Source: Chitinilyticum aquatile DSM 21506
Lineage (GTDB): Bacteria; Pseudomonadota; Gammaproteobacteria; Burkholderiales; Chitinibacteraceae
DNA: 64,000 nt
Assembly (NCBI RefSeq): GCF_000430805.1
Contig: NZ_AUMS01000015.1
Coordinates: 45,855 to 109,854 of the forward strand
Reading direction: 5' to 3'
Positions 54,307 through 62,179 of the stretch are shown here, piece by piece (the first letter of the stretch is position 1; every line of letters begins with the position of its first letter). The position numbers and the translations under genes are program-made. Under the pieces are notes generated by a model. It was not told the DNA's origin. It did no database searches and saw nothing but the letters and a program-made list of their open reading frames with translations.

Positions 54307-54377
54307 CTCTGGATAGCTCAGACGGGTAGAGCATCGGCCATTGGCCGACTGTCGCGGGTTCGACTCCCGCTCCAACG
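54307..54377 (+). ncRNA. tRNA-like element 2 (degenerate acceptor, undersized anticodon loop)
   Basis: Directly follows element 1. D-arm GCTC-AGACGGGTA-GAGC with T8-A9 before it, anticodon-position hairpin TCGGCC-ATT-GGCCGA (two bases too short for a normal arm, loop of three or five), and a perfect T-arm GCGGG-TTCGACT-CCCGC. The acceptor pairs only as TGGA/TCCA plus one outer pair and has no CCA end. It cannot be a normal elongator tRNA; it is either a tRNA mimic or a decayed tRNA. Confidence 0.65.
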
Positions 54378-54580
54378 CCTGCAAGGGCATTTGATTGAAA
54401 ACGCAGTGCCCGGTGTGAGCGAAGCTCACCGCAGCGATGCAGCCGGTGCCCGGCGCGCCGCCCACCAGCGGAAACGACAGGATAGGCAGGTTTGATGGCC
54501 GATTCCCCTTGTTTCTGCCCGTGAGCTGGCCCGCCTGGCGTCCGCCGTAGCGCTGCAGCCGGGATCAATGAAAAAGGATA
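54378..54580 (+). other. remainder of the rtc operon leader
   Basis: About 200 nt without a gene between tRNA-like element 2 and slipin. It is GC-rich and structured; the clearest element is the hairpin GTGAGC-GAA-GCTCAC (54415-54429). The last bases hold the slipin ribosome-binding site AAAAAGGATA. Confidence 0.5.
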
Positions 54581-55723
54581 ATGATGATGTGGCAACGCTT
54601 TCTGGTACGCAAAAACGAACGCGGCATCCTGCTGCGCGATGGCGACTTTGTGCGCGTGGTCGAGCCGGGCGAATTCCGCCTGTGGAACCGGCGGCAGCGT
54701 TATGCGCTGCTGAGCTTCTCGCTGGACGAAGCGGCCTTTACGCACGCGCTGGCCGAATACCTGTGCCGCAATGAAGCACAGGTCGTCGAGCAGCACTTCC
54801 TGCGCGTCGAACTCGCCGATCATGAGGCTGCGCTGCGTTATGAAAACGGCGTGCTGGCGGAAATCCTGCTGCCGGGCTCGCGCCAGTTGTACTGGCGTGC
54901 CGCTGCCGGACAAACCTTCGAACGGGTTGATCTGCGTGATTGCTACGAACTGGCCCCGGCACTGATTGCCGGCTTCACCCAGCCGGCGCTGCGAGCCAGA
55001 GCCGTGCGCAACGCCAATGGCGTGCTGCTGGCGCAGGTGCCGGAAAACCACGTCGGGCTGCTGCGCGTCGATGGCAAGCTGATGCGGCAATTGCCGCCTG
55101 GGCGGTATGGCTTCTGGCGTTTCAACCGCGAGATTGCCGTCGAGCTGGTTGATGTGCGCATGCAGGCGATGGAGGTCAGCGGGCAGGACATCCTGACCCG
55201 CGACAAGGTAAGCCTGCGCCTGAACCTGGCGGCCAACTGGCAGTTTGACGATGTCGAGCTGGCGTTTGCCCGTTTGCCCAAGCCGGCCGAGCATGTGTAT
55301 CGCGAACTGCAGTTCGGCCTGCGCGCCGCAGTGGGGGCGCGTACGCTGGACGAGTTGCTGGAAAACAAGCAGGTGATCGACGAGGTGGTGTCGGCGCACA
55401 TGCAGGCACGGCTGGCCGGCTTTGGCGTCAGTGTGCACAGTGTCGGCGTGAAGGACATCGTGCTGCCGGGTGAAATGAAGACCCTGCTGGCGCAAGTCGT
55501 CGAGGCCGAAAAAGCCGCGCAGGCCAATGTGATCCGCCGCCGCGAGGAAACGGGCGCCACCCGCTCGCTGCTCAACACGGCGAAGGTGATGGAAGACAAC
55601 CCGACCGCGCTGCGGCTGAAAGAACTGGAAACGCTGGAGAAACTGGCTGAGCGCATCGACCGGATTTCGGTCTTCGGCGGCTTCGACCAGTTGCTCAATG
55701 GCATGGTCAAACTGACAAACTAG
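54581..55723 (+). CDS. slipin/SPFH-domain protein of the RNA-repair operon
   Basis: A 380-residue stomatin-like protein without an obvious membrane helix. The N-terminal part RKNERGILLRDGDFVRVVEPGEFRLW is followed by an SPFH/band-7 domain (about 150-320; ANGVLLAQVPENHVGLLRVDGKL, GVKDIVLPGEMKTLLAQVVEAEKAAQANVIRRREETGATR) and a helical tail. Slipins occur in many rtcR-controlled operons; their job there is unknown. Three consecutive ATGs (54581, 54584, 54587) follow AAGGA; the second or third is better spaced. First gene after the tRNA-like leader. Confidence 0.88.
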   Translation: MMMWQRFLVRKNERGILLRDGDFVRVVEPGEFRLWNRRQRYALLSFSLDEAAFTHALAEYLCRNEAQVVEQHFLRVELADHEAALRYENGVLAEILLPGSRQLYWRAAAGQTFERVDLRDCYELAPALIAGFTQPALRARAVRNANGVLLAQVPENHVGLLRVDGKLMRQLPPGRYGFWRFNREIAVELVDVRMQAMEVSGQDILTRDKVSLRLNLAANWQFDDVELAFARLPKPAEHVYRELQFGLRAAVGARTLDELLENKQVIDEVVSAHMQARLAGFGVSVHSVGVKDIVLPGEMKTLLAQVVEAEKAAQANVIRRREETGATRSLLNTAKVMEDNPTALRLKELETLEKLAERIDRISVFGGFDQLLNGMVKLTN

Positions 55724-55725
55724 CT

Positions 55726-55785
55726 GGGTATGTGCGGCTAGCCAATTGAAATGAATGGTTATGGATTAATGCCGCTACGGGTATG
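55726..55785 (+). repeat. dispersed GGGTAT repeat, 60-bp class (copy 11)
   Basis: Starts 3 bases after the slipin stop: GGGTATGTGCGGCTAGCC ... GGGTATG at base 60. It separates slipin from rtcB within the operon and ends 20 bp before the rtcB start. Confidence 0.75.
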
Positions 55786-55805
55786 CGTGGCGGCGGGAGA
55801 AAGAG

Positions 55806-57026
55806 ATGAGCAAGGCAACGATTCTGGAAGTACAAGACGGAAAACCCATCAAGCTGTGGACGGCCGGTGTGCCGGTGGAAGACGAGGCGCGCGAGCAGCT
55901 GATCAACACGGCGAGAATGCCCTTCATCTACAAGCATCTGGCGGTAATGCCGGACGTGCATCTGGGTAAGGGCTCGACCATCGGTTCGGTGATTCCGACC
56001 ATCGGTGCGATCATTCCGGCTGCGGTCGGCGTGGACATCGGTTGCGGAATGATGGCGGCGCGCACCACGCTTACCGCCAGCGACCTGCCGGACAATCTGT
56101 TCGGCCTGCGCAGCGCCATCGAGGCCGCGGTGCCGCATGGCCGGAGCAATACCCGGGGTGGCCGGGATAAAGGATCGTGGGATACACCGCCGGCATCGGT
56201 GGATGTGATGTGGGGTGAGCTGCATGAAGGCTTCAAGCGTATTACCGATAAATACCCCAGATTGAAAAACACCAACAACTACAAGCATCTGGGAACACTG
56301 GGAACAGGAAACCACTTTATCGAAGTCTGTCTGGATGAGGTCGACCGGGTGTGGTTGATGTTGCATTCCGGATCACGCGGGGTGGGTAACGCCATTGGTT
56401 CGCACTTTATCGAACTGGCACAAGCCGATATGCGGCAACACATCGCCAACCTGCCGCACCGCGATCTGGCCTATTTCGAGGAAGGCGCACAGCATTTTGA
56501 TGATTACGTCGAGGCCGTGGGCTGGGCGCAGGATTTTGCCCGCCGCAACCGTGAAGTGATGATGCAGAACGTCATCGCCGCTGTGCGCAAGGTGATCAGC
56601 AAGCCGTTTAGCGCCGATGTGGAGGCGGTGAACTGCCACCACAACTATGTGCAGAAGGAAACGCACTTCGGCCGCGAAGTGCTGGTGACGCGCAAGGGTG
56701 CGGTGTCGGCGCAGAAGGGGCAGCTGGGGATCATTCCGGGGTCGATGGGGGCGAAGAGCTTCATCGTGCGCGGACTGGGTAACGAAGAGGCGTTCTGTTC
56801 GTGCAGCCACGGCGCGGGCCGCACCATGAGCCGGACTAAAGCGCAGAAACTGTTTACGGTCGAAGATCAGATCAAAGCTACTGCGCATGTCGAATGCCGC
56901 AAGGATGCCGACGTGATCGACGAAATTCCGATGGCCTACAAGGACATCGACGCCGTGATGGCTGCGCAGTCCGAGCTGGTGGAAGTAGTGCACACCCTGC
57001 GGCAGGTGGTGTGTGTGAAGGGATAA
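55806..57026 (+). CDS. rtcB: RNA-splicing ligase RtcB
   Basis: A 406-residue GTP- and Mn-dependent ligase joining 2',3'-cyclic phosphate or 3'-phosphate ends to 5'-OH ends. The metal cysteine is Cys80 in VGVDIGCGMMA, other ligands lie in GTLGTGNHFIE, and the guanylylated histidine is His335 in CSHGAGRTMSR. Short form typical of proteobacterial RtcR-linked RtcB. Good ribosome-binding site GGGAGAAAGAG. Followed by another repeat and then rlaP. Confidence 0.97.
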   Translation: MSKATILEVQDGKPIKLWTAGVPVEDEAREQLINTARMPFIYKHLAVMPDVHLGKGSTIGSVIPTIGAIIPAAVGVDIGCGMMAARTTLTASDLPDNLFGLRSAIEAAVPHGRSNTRGGRDKGSWDTPPASVDVMWGELHEGFKRITDKYPRLKNTNNYKHLGTLGTGNHFIEVCLDEVDRVWLMLHSGSRGVGNAIGSHFIELAQADMRQHIANLPHRDLAYFEEGAQHFDDYVEAVGWAQDFARRNREVMMQNVIAAVRKVISKPFSADVEAVNCHHNYVQKETHFGREVLVTRKGAVSAQKGQLGIIPGSMGAKSFIVRGLGNEEAFCSCSHGAGRTMSRTKAQKLFTVEDQIKATAHVECRKDADVIDEIPMAYKDIDAVMAAQSELVEVVHTLRQVVCVKG

Positions 57027-57039
57027 TCAATATTTATAA

Positions 57040-57086
57040 GGGTATTGCCATGCAGCCTTTTCTGAAAAATGGCTGCAAGGCAATAC
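57040..57086. repeat. dispersed GGGTAT repeat, short palindromic class (copy 12)
   Basis: GGGTATTGCCATGCAGCC ... GGCTGCAAGGCAATAC, a nearly perfect palindrome between rtcB and rlaP; the rlaP ribosome-binding site GGGAGG follows its right arm by three bases. Confidence 0.75.
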
Positions 57087-57099
57087 ATCGGGAGGTTTT

Positions 57100-57930
57100 A
57101 TGGATACGCGTTTTGCGCATCCGCTGGATGAGTCCGTCCGCCAGCGTGTGTTGCACGAACTGCAGGTCATCGAGGCGCGCCATGCGGTTCGTGTACTGTT
57201 TGCCTGCGAGTCGGGCAGCCGTGCCTGGGGCTTTGCCTCGCCGGACAGCGACTACGATGTGCGCTTTGTCTATGTGCATGAGTCGGAGTGGTATTTGCGC
57301 GTCGAGCCGCAGCGCGACGTGATCGAGTTGCCGATCTCGGACGAGCTCGACATCAGCGGTTGGGAGCTGCGCAAGGCGCTGCAGCTGCTCAATCGCTCGA
57401 ACCCGACGCTGTTCGAGTGGCTGGCGTCGCCGCTGGTTTATCGTTCCGAACCCGACTGGGTAGAACAGGTGAGCGTCCTTGCGCCCTGCTTTTATTCGAG
57501 CAGCAAGGGTTACTGGCATTACCGCAGCATGGCGAAGAAGAATTTCCGGGGTTACCTGCAGGGCGAAACGGTCAGGCTCAAGAAATACCTGTACGTGCTG
57601 CGTCCGCTGCTGGCCGCGCAATGGATCGAATCCGGGCGCGGCATCCCGCCGATGCGTTTTGCCACGCTGGTTGATGCTCTGCTGGCGGATCAGCCAGCGC
57701 TGTGTGCCGAGATCGACGCGCTGCTCGCGCGCAAGATGGCGGCCAGCGAGGGTGAGTATGGTGCGCGGATGCCATGTATCCATGACTGGATCGCTAGCCA
57801 GCTGGCTGAGGATGTTGAACCCCCGGATTTTGACCGGCCGCCGACCGACTCCGCCCGGCTGGATGCACTGCTGTGGCAGCAGGTTAGCGGGATGAATGAA
57901 TCAATGCTTCGGCTTGTCGAGCCGGCGTAG
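57100..57930 (+). CDS. rlaP: RlaP-type RNA-repair nucleotidyltransferase
   Basis: A 276-residue polymerase-beta-superfamily nucleotidyltransferase. The catalytic signature ESGSRAWGFASPDSDYDVRF (GS at 39-40, Asp51 and Asp53) is intact; KNFRGYLQGETVRLKKYLYVLRPLLA (about 147-172) is the conserved helical part of the RNA-ligase-associated RlaP family (formerly YcgL-like). It is proposed to add nucleotides to damaged RNA ends before ligation. Between rtcB and rtcA, 12 bp before rtcA. Confidence 0.87.
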   Translation: MDTRFAHPLDESVRQRVLHELQVIEARHAVRVLFACESGSRAWGFASPDSDYDVRFVYVHESEWYLRVEPQRDVIELPISDELDISGWELRKALQLLNRSNPTLFEWLASPLVYRSEPDWVEQVSVLAPCFYSSSKGYWHYRSMAKKNFRGYLQGETVRLKKYLYVLRPLLAAQWIESGRGIPPMRFATLVDALLADQPALCAEIDALLARKMAASEGEYGARMPCIHDWIASQLAEDVEPPDFDRPPTDSARLDALLWQQVSGMNESMLRLVEPA

Positions 57931-57942
57931 CAGGAGAAAACA

Positions 57943-58980
57943 ATGAAGATGGAAAATCCGGCTCTGGTCGAGCTGGACGGTGCCGCCGGTGAAGGTGGCG
58001 GGCAGATTCTCCGCAGCGCGCTGACGTTGGCGATGATCACCGGGCGGCCTTTTGTGATTCGCCGTATCCGGGCAGGGCGGGCGCGGCCGGGCTTGCTGCG
58101 CCAGCATCTGACTGCCGTGCAGGCTGCAGCTGCCATCTGTGCGGCGCAGGTCGAGGGAGCCGAGCTGGGCTCGACACAATTGCGCTTTGATCCAGGGGCG
58201 GTGCGGGCGGGCAACTACCGCTTTGCCATCGGTTCAGCCGGCAGTGCCGCTCTGGTGCTGCAGACGGTGTTGCCGGCGCTGTGGCTGGCCGGTGCGGCTT
58301 CCTGCGTGAGTGTCAGCGGTGGCACGCACAACCAGTCCGCACCACCGTTCGAATTCCTGGCGCAGGCCTGGACGCCGCTGCTGGCAAGAATGGGTGTGAA
58401 ACAGACGCTATCTCTGTTACGCCATGGTTTCTATCCGGCCGGTGGTGGCGAGATCATTGCGCACGTTGAGCCGGTCGCCGGGCTGCAGGGCATCAGCCTG
58501 CTGGAGCGAGGGCCCTTGCAGGACATGCATGCTGAAGCACTGGTGGCGGGCGTGCCCTACAAGGTGGCGCTGCGTGAGCTGGAGTCGGTGCTGGCCGCTT
58601 TTCCCGCGGCAGGGCAGACGGTGATTGAGCTGCCGATGGAGCAGGGCCCGGGCAATGCCTTGTTGCTGAGGGTTGTGCACGAGGTGGGTTGCGAGGTGTT
58701 TTGCGGGTTTGGCGAGCGTGGTGTGAGCGCCGAGCGTATTGCCAACGGCGTCGTGCAGGCCGCCCGGCGCTATCTGGCGAGCCCGGCGGTGGTCGATGCA
58801 CACCTCGCTGACCAGTTGCTGCTGCCCATGGCCTTGGCCGGCGCCGGTGAGTTCACGGCCACCGAGGCATCGGCACACCTGCTGAGCAACAAGGCGGTGA
58901 TTGAGGCGTTTCTGCCTGTCTCGATTGCATTGTCGCAATGCCAAGCTGCGGTGCATGTACGTGTATGCGCGAGTGGCTGA
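57943..58980 (+). CDS. rtcA: RNA 3'-terminal phosphate cyclase RtcA
   Basis: A 345-residue ATP-dependent cyclase converting 3'- (and 2'-) phosphate ends to 2',3'-cyclic phosphates, the RtcB substrate. GAAGEGGGQILRSALTLAMITGRPF (about 13-37), HGFYPAGGGE (about 160-169) and the adenylated histidine near 287 in DAHLADQLLLPMA are all present. Starts MKMENPALVELDG after AGGAGA. Last gene of the rtc operon; bioF begins 80 bp on. Confidence 0.96.
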   Translation: MKMENPALVELDGAAGEGGGQILRSALTLAMITGRPFVIRRIRAGRARPGLLRQHLTAVQAAAAICAAQVEGAELGSTQLRFDPGAVRAGNYRFAIGSAGSAALVLQTVLPALWLAGAASCVSVSGGTHNQSAPPFEFLAQAWTPLLARMGVKQTLSLLRHGFYPAGGGEIIAHVEPVAGLQGISLLERGPLQDMHAEALVAGVPYKVALRELESVLAAFPAAGQTVIELPMEQGPGNALLLRVVHEVGCEVFCGFGERGVSAERIANGVVQAARRYLASPAVVDAHLADQLLLPMALAGAGEFTATEASAHLLSNKAVIEAFLPVSIALSQCQAAVHVRVCASG

Positions 58981-59060
58981 TCGTGCGTCAGTAGAAGGAC
59001 TCGGCAGCAGGGTGCTGTCCGCTCTACAATTGCGCTTTGCTTTCTGCAGCGAGCTTTGCC

Positions 59061-60218
59061 ATGGTTTTTTCTTTGCTGGATGAGTTGCAGCAGTCATTGC
59101 GCGAGCGCGCTGACGCCGGCCTGCTGCGCCGCCGTCGCACACTGGCCACGCCGCAGGGGGCGCTGGTCGAGGTGGACGGGCTTCAGCTCGTCAATTTTTG
59201 CAGCAACGACTATTTGGGTCTGGCCGCACATCCCGATTTGATTGCCGCCGCGCAGGCGGGGGCCGCGCGCTGGGGCGTGGGTTCGGGTGCGGCACATCTG
59301 GTTGCCGGACACTTCGTCGCGCACGAGGCATTCGAGCAGGCGTTTGCCGCTTTTGTCGGCCGGCCGGCGGCACTGTCGTTTGCCACCGGCTATCTGGCGA
59401 ATCTGGCGGTGGTGACGGCGCTGGTCGGGCGTGGCGATGCCGTGTTTGCCGACAAGCTCAACCACGCGTCGCTCAATGATGCGGTGGTGCTGTCCCGTGC
59501 CGATTTCAAGCGCTTTGCGCACAATGACCTTGTCCAATTGGAGCGCCTGCTGGCCGAGTCCACTGCACGGCGCAAGCTGATCGTGGTCGATGCGGTGTTC
59601 AGCATGGATGGCGACCTCGCGCCCTTGGCCGAGATGCTGGCGCTGGCCGAGCGTTACGACGCGCTGTTGTATGTCGACGATGCACATGGCTTTGGTGTGC
59701 TGGGCGACGGGCGTGGCACGCTGGCGGAGCTGGGCTTGCAATCGCCACGGCTGATCCAGCTTGCCACGCTGGGCAAGGCGGCCGGGCTGGGGGGGGCGAT
59801 GGTTGCGGCCGAGCCGGTGCTGATCGACTGGCTGGTGAATGCGGCGCGGCCGTATATCTATACCACCGCCGCGCCACCACTGTTGGCGCAGGCCGGGCTC
59901 GCGAGCCTGCGGCTGATTACCGAGGGCGCCGGGCTGCGGGACACGCTGCGTCGGCATGTGGCGGCCTTTCGTGGTGCGATGCAGGCGTGTGGCGCGCAAT
60001 TGCTCGACTCGGCTACACCTATCCAGCCTATCCTTGTTCAGGACAATCAGCGCGCGCTGGCGCTATCCGATGCACTGCGCGAGCGCGGTTACTGGGTGGC
60101 AGCGATCCGCCCGCCGACGGTGCCGACACCGCGCCTGCGCGTGTGCTTCTCGGCCGCGCACAGTGATGAGCAGGTTGCCGGCTTGTGTGCGACGCTGCAG
60201 GAATTGTTACGCGCCTGA
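59061..60218 (+). CDS. bioF: 8-amino-7-oxononanoate synthase
   Basis: A 385-residue PLP enzyme of biotin synthesis condensing pimeloyl-ACP with alanine. CSNDYLGLAAHPDLI (about 46-60), GVGSGAAHLVAGH, the D-DAH motif VDDAHGFGVLG and the PLP lysine Lys239 in ATLGKAAGLGGA are present. The ATG at 59061 (MVFSLLDELQQSL) fits the family better than 59037. With bioH next, a partial biotin cluster. Confidence 0.95.
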   Translation: MVFSLLDELQQSLRERADAGLLRRRRTLATPQGALVEVDGLQLVNFCSNDYLGLAAHPDLIAAAQAGAARWGVGSGAAHLVAGHFVAHEAFEQAFAAFVGRPAALSFATGYLANLAVVTALVGRGDAVFADKLNHASLNDAVVLSRADFKRFAHNDLVQLERLLAESTARRKLIVVDAVFSMDGDLAPLAEMLALAERYDALLYVDDAHGFGVLGDGRGTLAELGLQSPRLIQLATLGKAAGLGGAMVAAEPVLIDWLVNAARPYIYTTAAPPLLAQAGLASLRLITEGAGLRDTLRRHVAAFRGAMQACGAQLLDSATPIQPILVQDNQRALALSDALRERGYWVAAIRPPTVPTPRLRVCFSAAHSDEQVAGLCATLQELLRA

Positions 60219-60219
60219 C

Positions 60220-60279
60220 GGGTATTGCCCGGTAGACTTTTCCAATCAATGGTTACAGGCTCATCCATGCTTGGGTATG
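60220..60279 (+). repeat. dispersed GGGTAT repeat, 60-bp class (copy 13)
   Basis: Begins one base after the bioF stop: GGGTATTGCCCGGTAGAC ... GGGTATG at base 60, filling nearly the whole bioF-bioH gap. Longer in-frame starts for bioH (60225, 60267) fall inside it. Confidence 0.7.
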
Positions 60280-60296
60280 GGGAGCAGGACAAGGCA

Positions 60297-61064
60297 ATGT
60301 CTGTGTATTTCGAATCGCTGGGGCGTGGCCCCGATCTGGTGCTGCTGCACGGCTGGGCCATGAACGGCACGGTGTGGCAGCCGGTGGCCGAACAGCTGGC
60401 CGAAGATTACTGCGTGCACGTGGTGGATTTGCCGGGGCACGGCAAATCGCCGGCAACCGGCCCGCTGACACTGGATGACATGGTGGCAGCGGTCGATGCC
60501 GCCTTTCCCTGGCCGGTGCATGTGGTGGGCTGGTCGCTGGGCGGGGCGGTCGGCACGCGCTGGGCGCTGGCGCAGCCGGACAAAATCCGCAGCCTGACGC
60601 TGGTGGCTTCAAGCCCCTGCTTCATGCAGCGCGCGGACTGGCCGCATGCGATGGCCGAAGCCACGCTCGGGCAGTTCGCCGAAAGCCTTGCGGCCGACTG
60701 GCGCGGCACGCTCAAGCGCTTTATCAGTCTGCAGGCCATGGGCGACGCGCAGGCGCGTGCGGTGACGCGCACGCTTGCCGATGATCTGTTCCTGCATGGC
60801 GAGCCGGCGCTCGGCGCACTGGCCGAGGGCCTGGATATCCTGCGCGATACCGATCTGCGCACGGAGATGGCGCGCCTCGTCCTGCCGGTGCTGCTGCAAT
60901 ATGGTGACAAAGATACGCTGACGCCCGTGGCGGCAGCACATTGGCTGGCCGACGCCTTGCCGCTGGCGCAGTGCCATATTCATGCCGGTGCCGCGCACGC
61001 ACCGTTCCTGTCCCACCGGGACGAATTCATCGCCGTGCAGAAGGCGTTTCTGGCCGGCGCCTGA
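60297..61064 (+). CDS. bioH: pimeloyl-ACP methyl ester esterase BioH
   Basis: A 255-residue alpha/beta-hydrolase that releases pimeloyl-ACP from its methyl ester for biotin synthesis. Oxyanion region LLHGWAMNGTVW (about 17-28), nucleophile Ser80 in VGWSLGGAVGT, catalytic Asp in YGDKDTLTP and His in AGAAHAPFLSH. The ATG at 60297 after AAGG gives the normal length (E. coli 256); earlier in-frame starts lie in repeat DNA. Follows bioF on the same strand. Confidence 0.92.
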   Translation: MSVYFESLGRGPDLVLLHGWAMNGTVWQPVAEQLAEDYCVHVVDLPGHGKSPATGPLTLDDMVAAVDAAFPWPVHVVGWSLGGAVGTRWALAQPDKIRSLTLVASSPCFMQRADWPHAMAEATLGQFAESLAADWRGTLKRFISLQAMGDAQARAVTRTLADDLFLHGEPALGALAEGLDILRDTDLRTEMARLVLPVLLQYGDKDTLTPVAAAHWLADALPLAQCHIHAGAAHAPFLSHRDEFIAVQKAFLAGA

Positions 61065-61080
61065 TTGCCCCCACAAACAA

Positions 61081-61103
61081 ACAGGCTGGATGAATCAGCC
61101 TGT
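61081..61103. terminator. hairpin between bioH and gpsA
   Basis: ACAGGCTG / CAGCCTGT stem with seven-base loop between the convergent genes. The minus-strand side is followed by TTTGTTTGT, so it could end gpsA transcripts; support for bioH is weaker. Confidence 0.6.
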
Positions 61104-61105
61104 CT

Positions 61106-61165
61106 GGGTATATGCCGCTAGCCTTTGCAGTTGAACGGCTTTGGATGTATGGGTTGTCGGGTAAT
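61106..61165 (+). repeat. dispersed GGGTAT repeat, 60-bp class (copy 14)
   Basis: GGGTATATGCCGCTAGCC ... GGGTAAT at base 60; its last base is the first base of the gpsA stop codon. Confidence 0.7.
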
Positions 61166-62157
61166 TAGTGGGCGTTTTCCATCTTCGGTGCGCGTCCCAT
61201 TAGCTCGCCGATGATGGCCTGCACCGGCTGGTTCTCGAACAGCATCTGGCACACGGCGCGGGTGATCGGCATTTCGATACCCATGGCGTCGGCCTGGCGC
61301 AGCACTTCCTTGGCCGTCGGTACGCCTTCGGCGACGTGCCCGAGGTGGACGAGGATGTCGTTGAGGCTCTTGCCTTCGGCCAGCAGCAGTCCGACACGAC
61401 GGTTGCGCGACAGATCGCCGGTGGCGGTCAGCATCAGGTCGCCAATGCCGGCCAATCCCATGAAGGTTTCGGCACGCGCTCCAAGCGCCACACCAAAGCG
61501 CGCCATCTCGGCCAGACCACGGGTCAGCAGCGCGGCGCGGGCATTCAGGCCCAGATCCAGTCCGTCGCACACCCCGGCGGCAATCGCCAGCACGTTCTTC
61601 ACTGCCGCACCGATTTCCACGCCGACCAGATCGGCGCTGGCATACAGGCGCAGCACATTGGTGTTGAGTTCTTCAACGACCAGCCGCGCAAAGGCCGCAT
61701 CGCTGGCGGCGATCGTCACTGCGGCGGGTTTGCCGGCGGCGACTTCCTGCGCGAAGCTCGGGCCGGACAGCATGCCGCGCGGGATGGTCGGGTCGAGTTC
61801 TTCTTCGGCCACCTGGTGCGGCAGCTGCATCGTGCCGGCTTCGAGGCCCTTACAGGCCCACAATACCGGGGCCTTGTTGCCGAGTTTGGCCAGCAGTTGC
61901 AGGGTGGGGCGCAGGCCGGCGAGCGGCGTAACGATGAGGATGAGTGCGACGTCACGGATGGCTGTTGCCAGCTCGCTTTCAACCTGCAGCGATGCGGGGA
62001 AAGCCAGTCCGGGCAGAAAGCGTTTGTTTTCGCGGTCCGCACGCATGGCGTCCACTTCGCTCTGTTCGCGGGACCAGAGTCTGATCTGGTGACGGTCGGC
62101 AAACCGGATGGCCAGGGCGGTGCCCCATGCGCCGGCGCCAAGCACGGCGATCTGCAT
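61165..62157 (-). CDS. gpsA: NAD(P)-dependent glycerol-3-phosphate dehydrogenase
   Basis: A 330-residue enzyme making sn-glycerol 3-phosphate for phospholipids. Dinucleotide-binding GAGAWGTALA (7-16), VLWACKGLEAGTMQL, LSGPSFAQEVAAGKP and the catalytic Lys in GAAVKNVLAIAAGVCDGL are conserved. Located downstream of secB and the SH3 gene, a common grxC-secB-gpsA order, but separated from them by a strong terminator 23 bp before its start. Confidence 0.96.
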   Translation of the reverse strand: MQIAVLGAGAWGTALAIRFADRHQIRLWSREQSEVDAMRADRENKRFLPGLAFPASLQVESELATAIRDVALILIVTPLAGLRPTLQLLAKLGNKAPVLWACKGLEAGTMQLPHQVAEEELDPTIPRGMLSGPSFAQEVAAGKPAAVTIAASDAAFARLVVEELNTNVLRLYASADLVGVEIGAAVKNVLAIAAGVCDGLDLGLNARAALLTRGLAEMARFGVALGARAETFMGLAGIGDLMLTATGDLSRNRRVGLLLAEGKSLNDILVHLGHVAEGVPTAKEVLRQADAMGIEMPITRAVCQMLFENQPVQAIIGELMGRAPKMENAH

Positions 62158-62179
62158 ATTGCATTCCTTTCAGTTCAAC

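Noticed and set aside
54307..54377. Element 2 as a normal tRNA gene
   Set aside because: The anticodon arm is two bases too short, the acceptor stem is mostly unpaired and there is no CCA end.
7068..61165. Repeat family as integron attC (59-base) sites
   Set aside because: The 60-bp length and palindromic nature are suggestive, but the GTTRRRY/RYYYAAC core sites are missing and no integrase gene or cassette array is present.
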